A DNA stretch of 64,000 nt from Selenomonas bovis DSM 23594 (GTDB taxonomy: Bacteria > Bacillota > Negativicutes > Selenomonadales > Selenomonadaceae): the NCBI RefSeq assembly GCF_000381005.1, contig NZ_KB908380.1:140807-204806 (forward strand), given 5' to 3'. The translations under genes were made by a program, and so were the position numbers. Under the pieces are notes generated by a model. The model ran no database searches. It worked only from the letters and a program-made list of their open reading frames with translations, and had not been told where the DNA came from. Of the stretch, positions 19,417 to 27,073 are shown in pieces (positions within the stretch are counted from its first letter, which is position 1; every line of letters starts with the position of its first letter).

Positions 19417-19506
19417 CTGTATTGGAAAAATTTTCTGAAAGAATTGTGCCGCACAGAATATCGAACACAAAACGACTGTCTGCCGCAAAGATAACCATCA
19501 CGACAG

Positions 19507-19541
19507 AAAAACGGCCGCTGCAGCCAGGCCGCAGCGACCGT
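19507..19541 (-). terminator. Terminator of the cold-shock gene
   Basis: On the minus strand CGGTCGCTGC and GCAGCGGCCG pair with minor mismatches, followed by TTTTTCTG. Confidence 0.8.
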
Positions 19542-19554
19542 CAGTGTCTTATTC

Positions 19555-19755
19555 TCAGGCCGTCTTGACGACGTTCGCAGCCTGCGGGCCGCGCGCGCCC
19601 TCGACGATATCGAATTCTACGCCCTGCCCCTCGTTGAGCGTCTTGAATCCCTCATCCTGGATGGCGGAGAAATGCACGAACACATCGTCGCCGTCTTCGC
19701 GCTCAATGAAGCCGTAGCCCTTCTCTGCACTGAACCATTTTACCTTACCTACCAT
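19555..19755 (-). CDS. Cold-shock domain protein (CspA family)
   Basis: This 66-residue protein is a single cold-shock domain with RNP1 KGYGFIE and RNP2 VFVHF. It binds single-stranded RNA or DNA and acts as an RNA chaperone. AGGAGG lies upstream of ATG 19755. The gene has a perfect-consensus promoter and a short leader whose 5' end folds into GGCCGGA-CT-TCCGGCC (19782-19797), which may stabilise the message. It appears to be expressed alone, although glnQ upstream shows no clear terminator of its own. Confidence 0.95.
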   Translation of the reverse strand: MVGKVKWFSAEKGYGFIEREDGDDVFVHFSAIQDEGFKTLNEGQGVEFDIVEGARGPQAANVVKTA

Positions 19756-19805
19756 GATAATTCCTCCTAGATACGATATGCGGCCGGACTTCCGGCCACA
19801 TACTC

Positions 19806-19834
19806 ATTATACGTTGCCGCTATTGACATGTCAA
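19806..19834 (-). promoter_or_regulatory. Consensus promoter of the cold-shock gene
   Basis: Minus-strand TTGACA (19834-19829), 17 bp, TATAAT (19811-19806) is an exact sigma-70 consensus. The leader is about 45 nt and carries the 19782-19797 hairpin. Confidence 0.85.
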
Positions 19835-19881
19835 CGCAAGTTTCATTTCTTTCGTTTATTCCGAGCCTCTCCTCCGATAAA

Positions 19882-20601
19882 TCAGAGCACCTTCGAGAGG
19901 AAGTTCTTCGTGCGCTCCTCCTGCGGATGCTCGAAGACCGCCTCCGGCGTGCCCTGCTCGAGGATGCGCCCGTCGTCGACGAAGAGCACGCGGTCGCCGA
20001 CCTCGCGCGCGAATCCCATCTCATGCGTGACGATGACCATCGTCATCCCCTCCTTCGCGAGGGACTTCATGACATCGAGCACCTCACCGACCATCTCGGG
20101 GTCGAGCGCCGAGGTCGGCTCGTCGAACAGCATGACCTTAGGTTTCATCGCGAGCGCCCGCGCGATGGCGACGCGCTGCTGCTGGCCGCCGGAGAGCTGC
20201 TGGGGGTAGCTCTCCGCCTTGTCCGCGAGGCCGACGCGCGCGAGGAGCTTGCGCGCACGCTCCTCCGCCTCTTCCTTCGACACCTGGCGCACCTTCATCG
20301 GCGCGAGCATGATGTTCGCGAGCACCGTCATGTGCGGGAACAGGTTGAAGCGCTGGAACACCATGCCGACTTCCTTGCGCACGTCGTTGATGTTCGCCTC
20401 GCTGCCGAGGATGATGCCGTCGACGCTTACCGTGCCGGACGTCGGCCGCTCGAGGTAGTTGATGCAGCGCAGCAGCGTGCTCTTGCCCGAGCCGGACGGG
20501 CCGATGATGACGACGACTTCCTTTTCCTTGATATGGAGGTCGATGCCCTTGAGGATGTGGGCATCGCCAAACGATTTATGCAGGTTCTCAATGTCTATCA
20601 T
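19882..20601 (-). CDS. glnQ: Polar amino-acid ABC transporter ATP-binding protein (GlnQ-like)
   Basis: This 239-residue ATPase has Walker [10 protein letters not shown], signature [14 protein letters not shown], Walker [15 protein letters not shown] and the H-loop VTHEM. GQQQR and the NLFPHMT segment are typical of the glutamine/arginine (PAAT) subfamily. It powers uptake with the GlnP-like permease, whose gene end overlaps its start by 14 nt. The order is binding protein, permease, ATPase on the minus strand. The precise amino acid is not readable. Confidence 0.92.
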   Translation of the reverse strand: MIDIENLHKSFGDAHILKGIDLHIKEKEVVVIIGPSGSGKSTLLRCINYLERPTSGTVSVDGIILGSEANINDVRKEVGMVFQRFNLFPHMTVLANIMLAPMKVRQVSKEEAEERARKLLARVGLADKAESYPQQLSGGQQQRVAIARALAMKPKVMLFDEPTSALDPEMVGEVLDVMKSLAKEGMTMVIVTHEMGFAREVGDRVLFVDDGRILEQGTPEAVFEHPQEERTKNFLSKVL

Positions 20602-21253
20602 CCGTGTTGTACCTCTTTTCCAAATATGCGACGAGACGGGAAATCGAGAGCGTCATGACCAGGTAGATGATGGCGACGCTGAACCAGATCTCGAGCGAGC
20701 CGTACGTCTTGGCGATGATGAGCTGGCCGCGGCGCGTGAGCTCCTCGAAGCCGATGACCGAGACGAGCGAGGAGTCCTTGAGGAGCGCGATGAACTCGTT
20801 GCCGAGCGGCGGGATGACGCGCTTGATGGCCTGCGGCACGATGATATAGCGCATCGTCTGCACCCAGGTCATGCCGAGCGAGCGGCCCGCCTCCATCTGG
20901 CCCTCGTCGATGGACTGGATGCCCGCGCGCACGATCTCAGCGACATAGGCGCCAGAGTTGATACCGCAGGAGCCGACCGCCGCCACATAGGGATCGATGC
21001 GCTGTCCCGTGATGACAGGCACTGCGAAGTAAAAGAGGAAGATCTGCACGAGGAGCGGCGTGCCGCGGAAGAAATCCACGTAGACCGCCGCGAGGAACCG
21101 CAGCGGCTTCACGCGGCAGATGCGCACGATGCCGACGAAAAGGCCGATGAGCACGCCGAGTGCCACCGACATTGCCGTAATCTTGATGGTCACGCCCGCC
21201 CCGAGCAGCAGCAGCGGGAACGAGGTCACCACGAGATCGAAATTGAAATTCAT
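20588..21253 (-). CDS. glnP: Polar amino-acid ABC transporter permease (GlnP-like)
   Basis: The 221-residue His/Glu/Gln/Arg/opine-type permease has about five membrane segments, the conserved [12 protein letters not shown] stretch and an EAA loop ([22 protein letters not shown]) that docks the ATPase. I start it at ATG 21253 because AAGGTG lies 6 nt upstream; a GTG at 21262 overlaps that site. It follows the binding-protein gene after a terminator-containing gap and overlaps glnQ. Confidence 0.92.
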   Translation of the reverse strand: MNFNFDLVVTSFPLLLLGAGVTIKITAMSVALGVLIGLFVGIVRICRVKPLRFLAAVYVDFFRGTPLLVQIFLFYFAVPVITGQRIDPYVAAVGSCGINSGAYVAEIVRAGIQSIDEGQMEAGRSLGMTWVQTMRYIIVPQAIKRVIPPLGNEFIALLKDSSLVSVIGFEELTRRGQLIIAKTYGSLEIWFSVAIIYLVMTLSISRLVAYLEKRYNTDDRH

Positions 21254-21431
21254 AAACGTCACCTTTTCCTATCAGATTCGGACAGCAGTCCCCTGCCCAC
21301 TGTTCCAGAGGAAACACATGCCTGCAACCGACCCTCTTGTCAGCACAGGAAATTACATAAATATGCAAGATTTACAACAAAATATTCTATCCCAGTCCTG
21401 CGTTCCTGTCAATGAAGGTTTCCTGACAAAA

Positions 21432-21474
21432 CAAAAAAGAATCCGCAGCGGCCCGTATCAGCCGGTGCGGATTC
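21432..21474 (-). terminator. Terminator/attenuator between glnH and glnPQ
   Basis: Minus-strand GAATCCGCA and TGCGGATTC pair and are followed by TTTTTTG. Partial read-through would give more binding protein than membrane components. A second perfect hairpin, GCTGCACG-CGTGCAGC, lies just upstream in the message (about 21503-21518). Confidence 0.8.
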
Positions 21475-21531
21475 CTCATCAGCCCGCGGCAAGCGGGCGT
21501 TGCTGCACGCGCGTGCAGCTCCAGAAGCGTT

Positions 21532-21578
21532 CCGGAATCACTGATTCATCCGGAGCACCTCATTGAATCAGCGCTTCC
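21532..21578. repeat. Short inverted-repeat element abutting the glnH stop
   Basis: GGAATCACTGATTCA and its near-complement TGAATCAGCGCTTCC enclose CCGGAGCACCTCAT. The right half matches 28 of 30 bases with the right end of the element at 18388-18556, so this looks like an internally deleted copy. It begins at the base next to the glnH stop codon. Confidence 0.65.
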
Positions 21579-22373
21579 TTATTTCTTATCGCCGAACCAT
21601 TTCGCGTAGATCTTGTCGTACTCGCCGCTATCCTTGAGCTTCTTGAGCGCGGCGTCGATCTTCTCTGCGAGCTCCTTGTCGTCCTTCGCGACGGCGATGC
21701 CGTAGTCCTCAGACGTCAGACGTTCCGGCAGAGCCTTGACGCCCGTCTGCCCGCTCTTCTGGATGAAGTAGTCGTTGACGGGGCGGTCGTTGACGACAGC
21801 GTCCACGCCGCCAGACTTGAGCTCCATGAAGCAATCCGCCGGCGTGTTGAGCTCCTTGACCTCGACGCCCTCGAGCTTCTTGACCTCTTTCGCGCTCGTC
21901 GTGCCCATCTGGACTGCGACCTTCTTGCCCTTGAGATCCTCGAATTTCTTGATATTCTGTTCATCCTCACGCACGACCATCGTGAGGCCCGACTCATAGT
22001 ACGGCGCGGAGAACGTCACCTTCTGCTTGCGCTCGTCGTTGATCGTCATGCCGGAGATCAGTACGTTGACCGTCTTCGCCTCGAGCGCCGGAATCAGGCC
22101 GTCGAAGCCGATGTTGCTGACCTCGACCTTGTAGCCCATCTCCTTGCCGATGGCGCGGATGAGATCCATGTCGAAGCCCTGGTACTCCGCCTGGCCCTCA
22201 TCCTGGAACTCGAACGGTGCGAAGTCGATGGAGGAACCGACCTTGAGCACCTTCTCGCCGCTCGCGCCGGAACCAGAGGACGTCGCCGCCTGGTTGCCGC
22301 CGCAGCCGGCGACGGCCACGACGGATGCAAGCGCGAGCGCGCCTGCGATGAGGAGTTTTTTCATCTGGAACAT
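21579..22373 (-). CDS. glnH: Polar amino-acid ABC transporter substrate-binding lipoprotein
   Basis: The 264-residue protein has a lipoprotein signal ending SVVAVAGC, followed by a Gly/Ser-rich tether and the type-3 binding fold (LKVGSSIDFAPFEF, GFDMDLIRAI, DGLIPALEAK, VDAVVNDRPVND). It supplies the permease GlnP and ATPase GlnQ encoded downstream. It is a paralogue of the orphan binding protein at 13582-14385. The start at ATG 22373 follows GGGGA; ATG 22364 is also possible. The gene has its own promoter and a hairpin in the leader. The ligand is probably a polar or basic amino acid; assignment to glutamine is by similarity only. Confidence 0.9.
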   Translation of the reverse strand: MFQMKKLLIAGALALASVVAVAGCGGNQAATSSGSGASGEKVLKVGSSIDFAPFEFQDEGQAEYQGFDMDLIRAIGKEMGYKVEVSNIGFDGLIPALEAKTVNVLISGMTINDERKQKVTFSAPYYESGLTMVVREDEQNIKKFEDLKGKKVAVQMGTTSAKEVKKLEGVEVKELNTPADCFMELKSGGVDAVVNDRPVNDYFIQKSGQTGVKALPERLTSEDYGIAVAKDDKELAEKIDAALKKLKDSGEYDKIYAKWFGDKK

Positions 22374-22411
22374 AAAATCCCCGCTTTCTCTTTCCTTTGA
22401 TACCATCTGCA

Positions 22412-22443
22412 CAAAGGAGCCCTTGGCATTCCAGGGCTCCTTT
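22412..22443 (-). other. Hairpin in the glnH leader, downstream of its promoter
   Basis: GGAGCCCT and AGGGCTCC pair perfectly and are followed on the minus strand by TTTGTG. It lies between the glnH promoter and start codon, so it could be a weak attenuator. Alternatively it is the end of the copA message, which has no better terminator. Confidence 0.5.
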
Positions 22444-22460
22444 GCTCATCTACATTCCAT

Positions 22461-22488
22461 ATTATAACAGGATTTTCTTTTTCCGCAA
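22461..22488 (-). promoter_or_regulatory. glnH promoter
   Basis: Minus-strand TTGCGG (22488-22483) and TATAAT (22466-22461) with a 16-bp spacer, downstream of the copA stop codon. Confidence 0.6.
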
Positions 22489-22532
22489 GACATTTGCCTG
22501 TCTGGAGACAAATTTTCTTTCCCGCCGACTGT

Positions 22533-22736
22533 TCAGCCGACAAGCTCGTAGCCCGCGTCGGCAATGACCTGCGCGAACTCCTGCTGCGGGATTTCGCGCG
22601 TCGCCTCGACGCTGGCGCTGCCGCCCGCGAGGTCGACGGTCACGTTCGTCACGCCCGCCATCTTGCTCAGCGCGTCATGCACATGCTGCTGGCAATGCGC
22701 GCACATCATGCCTTTGATTTTCAGAGTTTTTTCCAT
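22533..22736 (-). other. Possible internally initiated CopZ-like copper chaperone
   Basis: Inside the 3' end of copA, AAGAAGGA (22750-22743) stands 6 nt before ATG 22736 (and 3 nt before ATG 22739), in the copA frame. Starting there gives a 67-residue HMA protein, the normal CopZ length, with the copper site GMMCAHC. E. coli makes a free chaperone from copA by frameshifting; here internal initiation could do the same. This is inference from the ribosome site and domain boundary. Confidence 0.4.
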
Positions 22737-25100
22737 CATAGATCCTTCTTTCTTTTCCTTCGCATCATGAATCATTTCTGCTGCCTCCCGGCGCTCCCCC
22801 GTCTCAGCCGCCGCGTGCACCGGGCGGAAGAAGCGCAGCCGCAGCGCGTTCAGGACGACGCAGACGCTCGAGAGGCTCATCGTCGCCGCGCCGATGACCG
22901 GCGAGAGCTTGACGCCGAGCGCCGGATAGAGCACACCTGCCGCGAGCGGGATGCAGACGACGTTGTAGATGAGCGCCCAGAACAGGTTCTCCTTGATGTT
23001 GCGGAGGACGGCGCGCGCGAGGCGCACGGCGTTCACCGCGTCGAGGAGGTCGCTCTTCATGAGCACGGCGTCCGCGCTGTCGATGGCGATGTCCGTACCC
23101 GCGCCGATGGCGATGCCGACATCGGCTTGGGCGAGCGCCGGCGCGTCGTTGATGCCGTCGCCGATCATCGCGACGCGGTGGCCCGCCGCCTGCAGTTCCT
23201 TGACATGCGCGGCCTTGTGCTCGGGCAGGACGCCCGCGATGGCGCGCTCGATGCCCATGCGCGCGCGCATGGCCTCCGCCGTGCGCTCGTTGTCGCCCGT
23301 GAGCATGACGACAGAGAGACCGAGCGCGTGGAAGTGCTCGATGGCCTCGCGGCTCGTCGCCTTCGGCTCGTCTGCCGCGCCGAGCAGGCCGATGAGCCGG
23401 TCGTCCGCCGCGAAGAGGAGCGGCGTCGCCCCCGCCGCGGCGAGCGCGTCGAACTTCTCGCGCACGGGAGCGAGACCTATGCCCCGCTCCGCCATCAGGC
23501 GCTCGTTGCCCGCGAGATACACGTGGCCGTCCGCGCGCGCCTCGACGCCGCGGCCGAGCGCCGCGGCAAAGCCCGTCATGGCACGCGGCGAAACGCCTTC
23601 CTCCGCAGCAACAGAGAGCACGGCCGCCGCGAGCGGATGCTCGCTGCCCGCCTCGAGCCCCGCGGCGATGGCGAGCAATTCCTCGCGCGGGATGCCGAGC
23701 GGCATGACGGATGTGATGCGCGGCCTGCCCTCCGTGATGGTGCCCGTCTTGTCCATGACGACGGTATCGACAGAGGCAAGCGTCTCGAGCGCCTCGCCCG
23801 ACTTGATGAGGATGCCGTTTTCCGCGCCCTTGCCCGTGCCAACCATGATGGCGACGGGCGTCGCGAGCCCGAGCGAGCACGGACAGGAGATCACGAGCAC
23901 GCAGATGGCGATGGAGAACGCGAACTCGACGCTCGCGCCGAGCGCGAGCCAGATACCGCCCGCTGCGAGCGCGATGAGGATGACGGCCGGCACGAAGACG
24001 CCGGCGATCTTGTCCGCCATGCGCGCGATCGGCGCCTTCGACGCACTCGCCTCGTCTACGAGGCGGATGATCTGCCGGATGGTCGTCTCCTCGCCCACGC
24101 GCTCCGCGCGGAAATGGATGGCGCCGCGCTGGTTCATCGCGCCGGAGGTCACGCGGTCGCCCGCCCGCTTCAGCGCGGGCATCGGCTCGCCCGTGATGGC
24201 GGACTCATCGAGCGTCGTCTCGCCCGAGACGACCGTGCCGTCCGCGGGGATGCGCTCGCCGGGGCGGACGACGACCTCGTCGCCGACGGCGAGCTGCTCG
24301 ACGGGCACGACGCATTCCTTGCCGCCGCGCACGACCGTCGCCTGCTGCGGCGCGAGGCGCATGAGCTTCTCGAGCGCCTGGCCCGTCTGCCCCTTCGCGC
24401 GCGCCTCGAGGTACTTGCCGACCGTGATGAGCGTCACGATCATGCCCGCCGACTCGAGATAGAGGTTCTTGCCGTACGCCGCGACGAGCGCGAGATCCCC
24501 GTGGCCGAAGCCCCAGCTCATGCGGAAGATCGCGAATACGCCGAACGCGGCCGCCGCCATCGAGCCCATGCCCACGAGGCTGTCCATGTTCGGCGCGCCG
24601 TGGAAGAGATTACGGAAGCCAGCGATGTAGTAGTGCCGGTTGAGATACATGATGGGCAGCACGAGCAAGAGCTGCGCGAACGCGAACGTGATCGCGTTCT
24701 CCGGCCCATCGAACACCGTGCGGACGAGCGCGGGCACCGGCAGGCCGAAAAGCTGGGCAAAAAGCCCGTGCATCGAGATGTAGAGCGTCGGCAGCAGGAA
24801 GGCAACCGACCAGATGAGCCGGCTGCGCATCTCCGCCGCGTGCCGCTGCAGCGGATCCTCCGCCGGCGCCGGCTGCTCCGCCTTTGCGCCCTTGACGCTC
24901 GCGCCGTAGCCCGCGGCCTCGACGGCCGCGATGATGGCGGCGGGATTCGTCTGCTGCTCGTCATAGCGCAGCTGAAGAGAGTTCGTGAGCAGGTTGACGC
25001 TCACCTCCTCCGTGCCCGCAAGCTTGCGGACGGCCTGTTCCACACGCGCGGAGCATGCCGAACAGGTCATGCCCGTTACGGTAAATCGTTCTTTCTTCAT
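22533..25100 (-). CDS. copA: Copper-exporting P1B-type ATPase with N- and C-terminal metal-binding domains
   Basis: The 855-residue pump has an N-terminal HMA domain (GMTCSAC at residues 10-16), eight expected membrane helices, the TGE actuator motif, the ion-binding CPC (406-408), phosphorylation motif DKTGT (450-454), the SEHPL nucleotide-domain motif and the GDGINDAP hinge. YN and MSLSS in the last two helices match the Cu(I) subgroup. It exports cytoplasmic copper. Unusually, the C-terminus carries a second HMA domain (GMMCAHC) that looks like a whole CopZ chaperone fused on, preceded by its own ribosome-site-like sequence. It lies 26 nt after csoR. ATG 25100 follows AGGGGGC. Confidence 0.95.
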   Translation of the reverse strand: MKKERFTVTGMTCSACSARVEQAVRKLAGTEEVSVNLLTNSLQLRYDEQQTNPAAIIAAVEAAGYGASVKGAKAEQPAPAEDPLQRHAAEMRSRLIWSVAFLLPTLYISMHGLFAQLFGLPVPALVRTVFDGPENAITFAFAQLLLVLPIMYLNRHYYIAGFRNLFHGAPNMDSLVGMGSMAAAAFGVFAIFRMSWGFGHGDLALVAAYGKNLYLESAGMIVTLITVGKYLEARAKGQTGQALEKLMRLAPQQATVVRGGKECVVPVEQLAVGDEVVVRPGERIPADGTVVSGETTLDESAITGEPMPALKRAGDRVTSGAMNQRGAIHFRAERVGEETTIRQIIRLVDEASASKAPIARMADKIAGVFVPAVILIALAAGGIWLALGASVEFAFSIAICVLVISCPCSLGLATPVAIMVGTGKGAENGILIKSGEALETLASVDTVVMDKTGTITEGRPRITSVMPLGIPREELLAIAAGLEAGSEHPLAAAVLSVAAEEGVSPRAMTGFAAALGRGVEARADGHVYLAGNERLMAERGIGLAPVREKFDALAAAGATPLLFAADDRLIGLLGAADEPKATSREAIEHFHALGLSVVMLTGDNERTAEAMRARMGIERAIAGVLPEHKAAHVKELQAAGHRVAMIGDGINDAPALAQADVGIAIGAGTDIAIDSADAVLMKSDLLDAVNAVRLARAVLRNIKENLFWALIYNVVCIPLAAGVLYPALGVKLSPVIGAATMSLSSVCVVLNALRLRFFRPVHAAAETGERREAAEMIHDAKEKKEGSMMEKTLKIKGMMCAHCQQHVHDALSKMAGVTNVTVDLAGGSASVEATREIPQQEFAQVIADAGYELVG

Positions 25101-25126
25101 CTTGGATTCAGCCCCCTTGGCGGCAA

Positions 25127-25483
25127 TCACTTCATGACTTTCTGCAGCGTCGCGACGAGCTCATCGACCACCTCGTCATGCCCCGCGCGGATGTCATCCA
25201 CCACGCAGGTGCGGATGTGCTGGGAGAGCAGTTCCTTCGTGAAGGCGTTGAGCGCGGACTGGATCGCGCTGACCTGCGTGAGGATATCCACGCAGTAGCG
25301 GTCGTCCTCGACCATCTTCTCCACGCCGCGCACCTGCCCCTCGATGCGGCGCAGGCGCGAGATGAGGCATTTGTACTCCTTGCTCTCCTTGTCACGGTGC
25401 TTATGCTTCACGCAGGCAGCGCAGCCGCCGGTACAGGCGGCTGAGGTCTGCGCGCTTTCGTTCTCCTTTGCTTGCGTACACAA
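25127..25483 (-). CDS. csoR: Copper-sensing repressor, CsoR family
   Basis: The 118-residue helical repressor has the CsoR copper ligands in exact register: Cys in DRYCVD, His 25 residues later and Cys 4 after that (QHIRTC). The CLISRLRRIEGQVRGVEKM segment is the DNA-contacting first helix of the family. A Cys/His-rich N-terminal extension (CTGGCAACVKHKH) precedes the core and may hold another metal. I place the start at TTG 25483, with AAGGGGG 8 nt upstream; that ribosome site lies inside one of the two operator arms. It is first in the csoR-copA operon and should repress it until copper binds. Confidence 0.92.
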   Translation of the reverse strand: MCTQAKENESAQTSAACTGGCAACVKHKHRDKESKEYKCLISRLRRIEGQVRGVEKMVEDDRYCVDILTQVSAIQSALNAFTKELLSQHIRTCVVDDIRAGHDEVVDELVATLQKVMK

Positions 25484-25488
25484 GATAA

Positions 25489-25536
25489 ATACCCCCTTAC
25501 GGTATTCAATATATACCGTAAGGGGGTATTTGTCAA
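25489..25536 (-). promoter_or_regulatory. csoR-copA promoter with two inverted CsoR boxes
   Basis: The 17-bp sequence ATACCCCCTTACGGTAT (25489-25505) recurs perfectly inverted at 25513-25529 with a 7-bp spacer. The promoter TTGACA (25536-25531), 17 bp, TATATT (25513-25508) threads through it: one box fills the spacer, the other covers the start region and ribosome site. Each box has the pseudo-palindromic TACCCC...GGTA form expected of CsoR. Confidence 0.85.
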
Positions 25537-25545
25537 CCATTGCCC

Positions 25546-26577
25546 TCAGCCTTCTTCGCTCGTGCTGCCCTTGTCAATGGAATGGATGATGATGTCCGTG
25601 ATGACCTTCGTCCAATCGACGCCCTTCGTGCTGCCGGACGGCTGCTTCGCCGGTGCGGGATGACGCTGCAGCTCCGCCGCGCGGCGCGCCTTCGCAAGAT
25701 CGTCGGCGATGGCCGCGTCCTGCCTGCCGGAGGCATCATAGGCAGCCTCGAGCTCGCGCACCGCGTCGTCATAGCGCCGCCAGTCGTAGTAGATGAGACC
25801 GCGATACTGCTTCGCGCGCCAGACAGGATAGGCTGCATCGCCCGGCGTGATGCGCTCCGCGTCGTTGAAATCGCTCAGCGCTTCCGTCGCACGGTGCATC
25901 CCGTAGTAAGCGCGCCCGCGCAGATAAAACGCATAGGCGAGCGGCCCGCCTTTGACATCGCGATCGGAGATGACCGGCGTCAGCGTCTCGACCGCCGTCT
26001 GGAACTCGCCGCGCTGGATTGCGCTCATACTCCGGTCGAACACCTTGCTGAGGTCATAGCGCGTCTCAAGCTCCGTGCCGAGCTCCCGCTTTTCGCGCCC
26101 CTTGGCCTTCTCATAGGCCGCGAGCAGTTCCTCGTTCTGCTTCTTGAGCGCGTCGCGCTCCGCCTGCAGCTTCTCGAGCTCCGCCTTATTCGCCAGCATC
26201 GCCTGCAGGTCGATGGCATCCGGATCGACCTCCGCCGTGAGATGCACCGTGTACTGGAGCGTGCCGCCCGCAAGCTCGGGCACAGCATCCTCGTCGATGA
26301 CCTTGAGCACAGCGCCCGAGATCGTTCTGACCTCATCCTCCGTGAGCTGCATGTTCTTCGTCTTGGAATAGCTCTCGACATAGACGCCCGCCTTCTCGAC
26401 GGCTGCGCGCAGCGCCTCCTGCCGCGCGGCATCGCGCGCGATTTTCGGCGAGTCGTTGTCGCCCATCGCATACGTCCCAGCAGCCCGTATGACCTGCGGC
26501 GCTGCGAGTGCCCACCCGGGCAGCGCGAGCAGCAGGCTCGCCAGGACGCAGGCGCAAAATATCCGGAAGCTCTTCAT
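25546..26577 (-). CDS. Exported protein with an LPP20-like N-terminal domain and TPR repeats
   Basis: The 343-residue protein has a signal peptide (about 1-25, ending ALA). Next comes a domain with DSPKIARDAARQEALRAAVE, reminiscent of LPP20/FlgO-like exported proteins, a short coiled coil (about 130-165) and two or three TPR units (about 185-290). A basic Pro-rich tail ends it. I do not recognise a specific function; envelope assembly or adhesion scaffolding is a guess. ATG 26577 follows AAGG/GGAGGG. A TATAAT about 35 nt upstream on the minus strand is a likely -10. It lies 17 nt beyond the csoR control region and reads toward it, so the two run tail-to-head but are separate units. Confidence 0.6.
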   Translation of the reverse strand: MKSFRIFCACVLASLLLALPGWALAAPQVIRAAGTYAMGDNDSPKIARDAARQEALRAAVEKAGVYVESYSKTKNMQLTEDEVRTISGAVLKVIDEDAVPELAGGTLQYTVHLTAEVDPDAIDLQAMLANKAELEKLQAERDALKKQNEELLAAYEKAKGREKRELGTELETRYDLSKVFDRSMSAIQRGEFQTAVETLTPVISDRDVKGGPLAYAFYLRGRAYYGMHRATEALSDFNDAERITPGDAAYPVWRAKQYRGLIYYDWRRYDDAVRELEAAYDASGRQDAAIADDLAKARRAAELQRHPAPAKQPSGSTKGVDWTKVITDIIIHSIDKGSTSEEG

Positions 26578-26676
26578 TCCCTCCACCTTCCTCAATACTT
26601 GTTGTTTCTATTATAAGGGAAACGCGTTCTGATTCCACTAAAACAAAATAAATTTCTCTATTTCGTAAAAAAGTAT

Positions 26677-26705
26677 TGACAGACTCCAAGGAAGCCGCTA
26701 TACTA
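26677..26705 (+). promoter_or_regulatory. Promoter of the tRNA-Thr pair
   Basis: TTGACA (26677-26682) and TATACT (26700-26705) have a 17-bp spacer. The AT-rich stretch 26636-26676 just upstream resembles an UP element, as is usual for stable RNA. Confidence 0.75.
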
Positions 26706-26736
26706 GTTTCTGTCAGTTGCAACAAGCAACAAAAAT

Positions 26737-26812
26737 GCTGATTTAGCTCAGTTGGTAGAGCAGCTCATTCGTAATGAGCAGGTCGTAGGTTCAAGTCCTA
26801 TAATCAGCTCCA
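26737..26812 (+). tRNA. tRNA-Thr (anticodon CGT), first copy
   Basis: This 76-nt cloverleaf has acceptor stem GCTGATT/AATCAGC, D-loop AGTTGGTAGA, anticodon stem CTCAT/ATGAG around TTCGTAA (anticodon CGT, reading ACG), T-loop GTTCAAGTC and encoded TCCA end. Confidence 0.95.
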
Positions 26813-26818
26813 TATCTT

Positions 26819-26894
26819 GCTGATTTAGCTCAGTTGGTAGAGCAGCTCATTCGTAATGAGCAGGTCGTAGGTTCAAGTCCTATAATCAGCTCCA
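26819..26894 (+). tRNA. tRNA-Thr (anticodon CGT), second copy
   Basis: Identical base for base to the first copy and separated from it by only 6 nt. The pair must be processed from one precursor. Confidence 0.95.
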
Positions 26895-26905
26895 TTGGAA
26901 CATCG

Positions 26906-26931
26906 GCGTCCGCGCAAGCGGGCGCTTTTTT
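26906..26931 (+). terminator. Terminator of the tRNA pair
   Basis: GCGTCCGC and GCGGGCGC pair around a four-base loop, then TTTTTT. Confidence 0.85.
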
Positions 26932-26985
26932 ATTTTGCTTCTCCTTGCGCAACGTGAAGCATTCCTTCAAATTGCGTAAATATAA

Positions 26986-27014
26986 TTGAGAAATCCCTAC
27001 TGCTATGATAGAAT
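26986..27014 (+). promoter_or_regulatory. Promoter of the CheB-like gene
   Basis: TTGAGA (26986-26991) and TAGAAT (27009-27014) with a 17-bp spacer, about 55 nt before ATG 27074. Confidence 0.6.
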
Positions 27015-27073
27015 AGGACAAGGGGTCCATAAAAAACAATATCTGCTCCCATTCCCCACAAGGAGGCCTCTTC

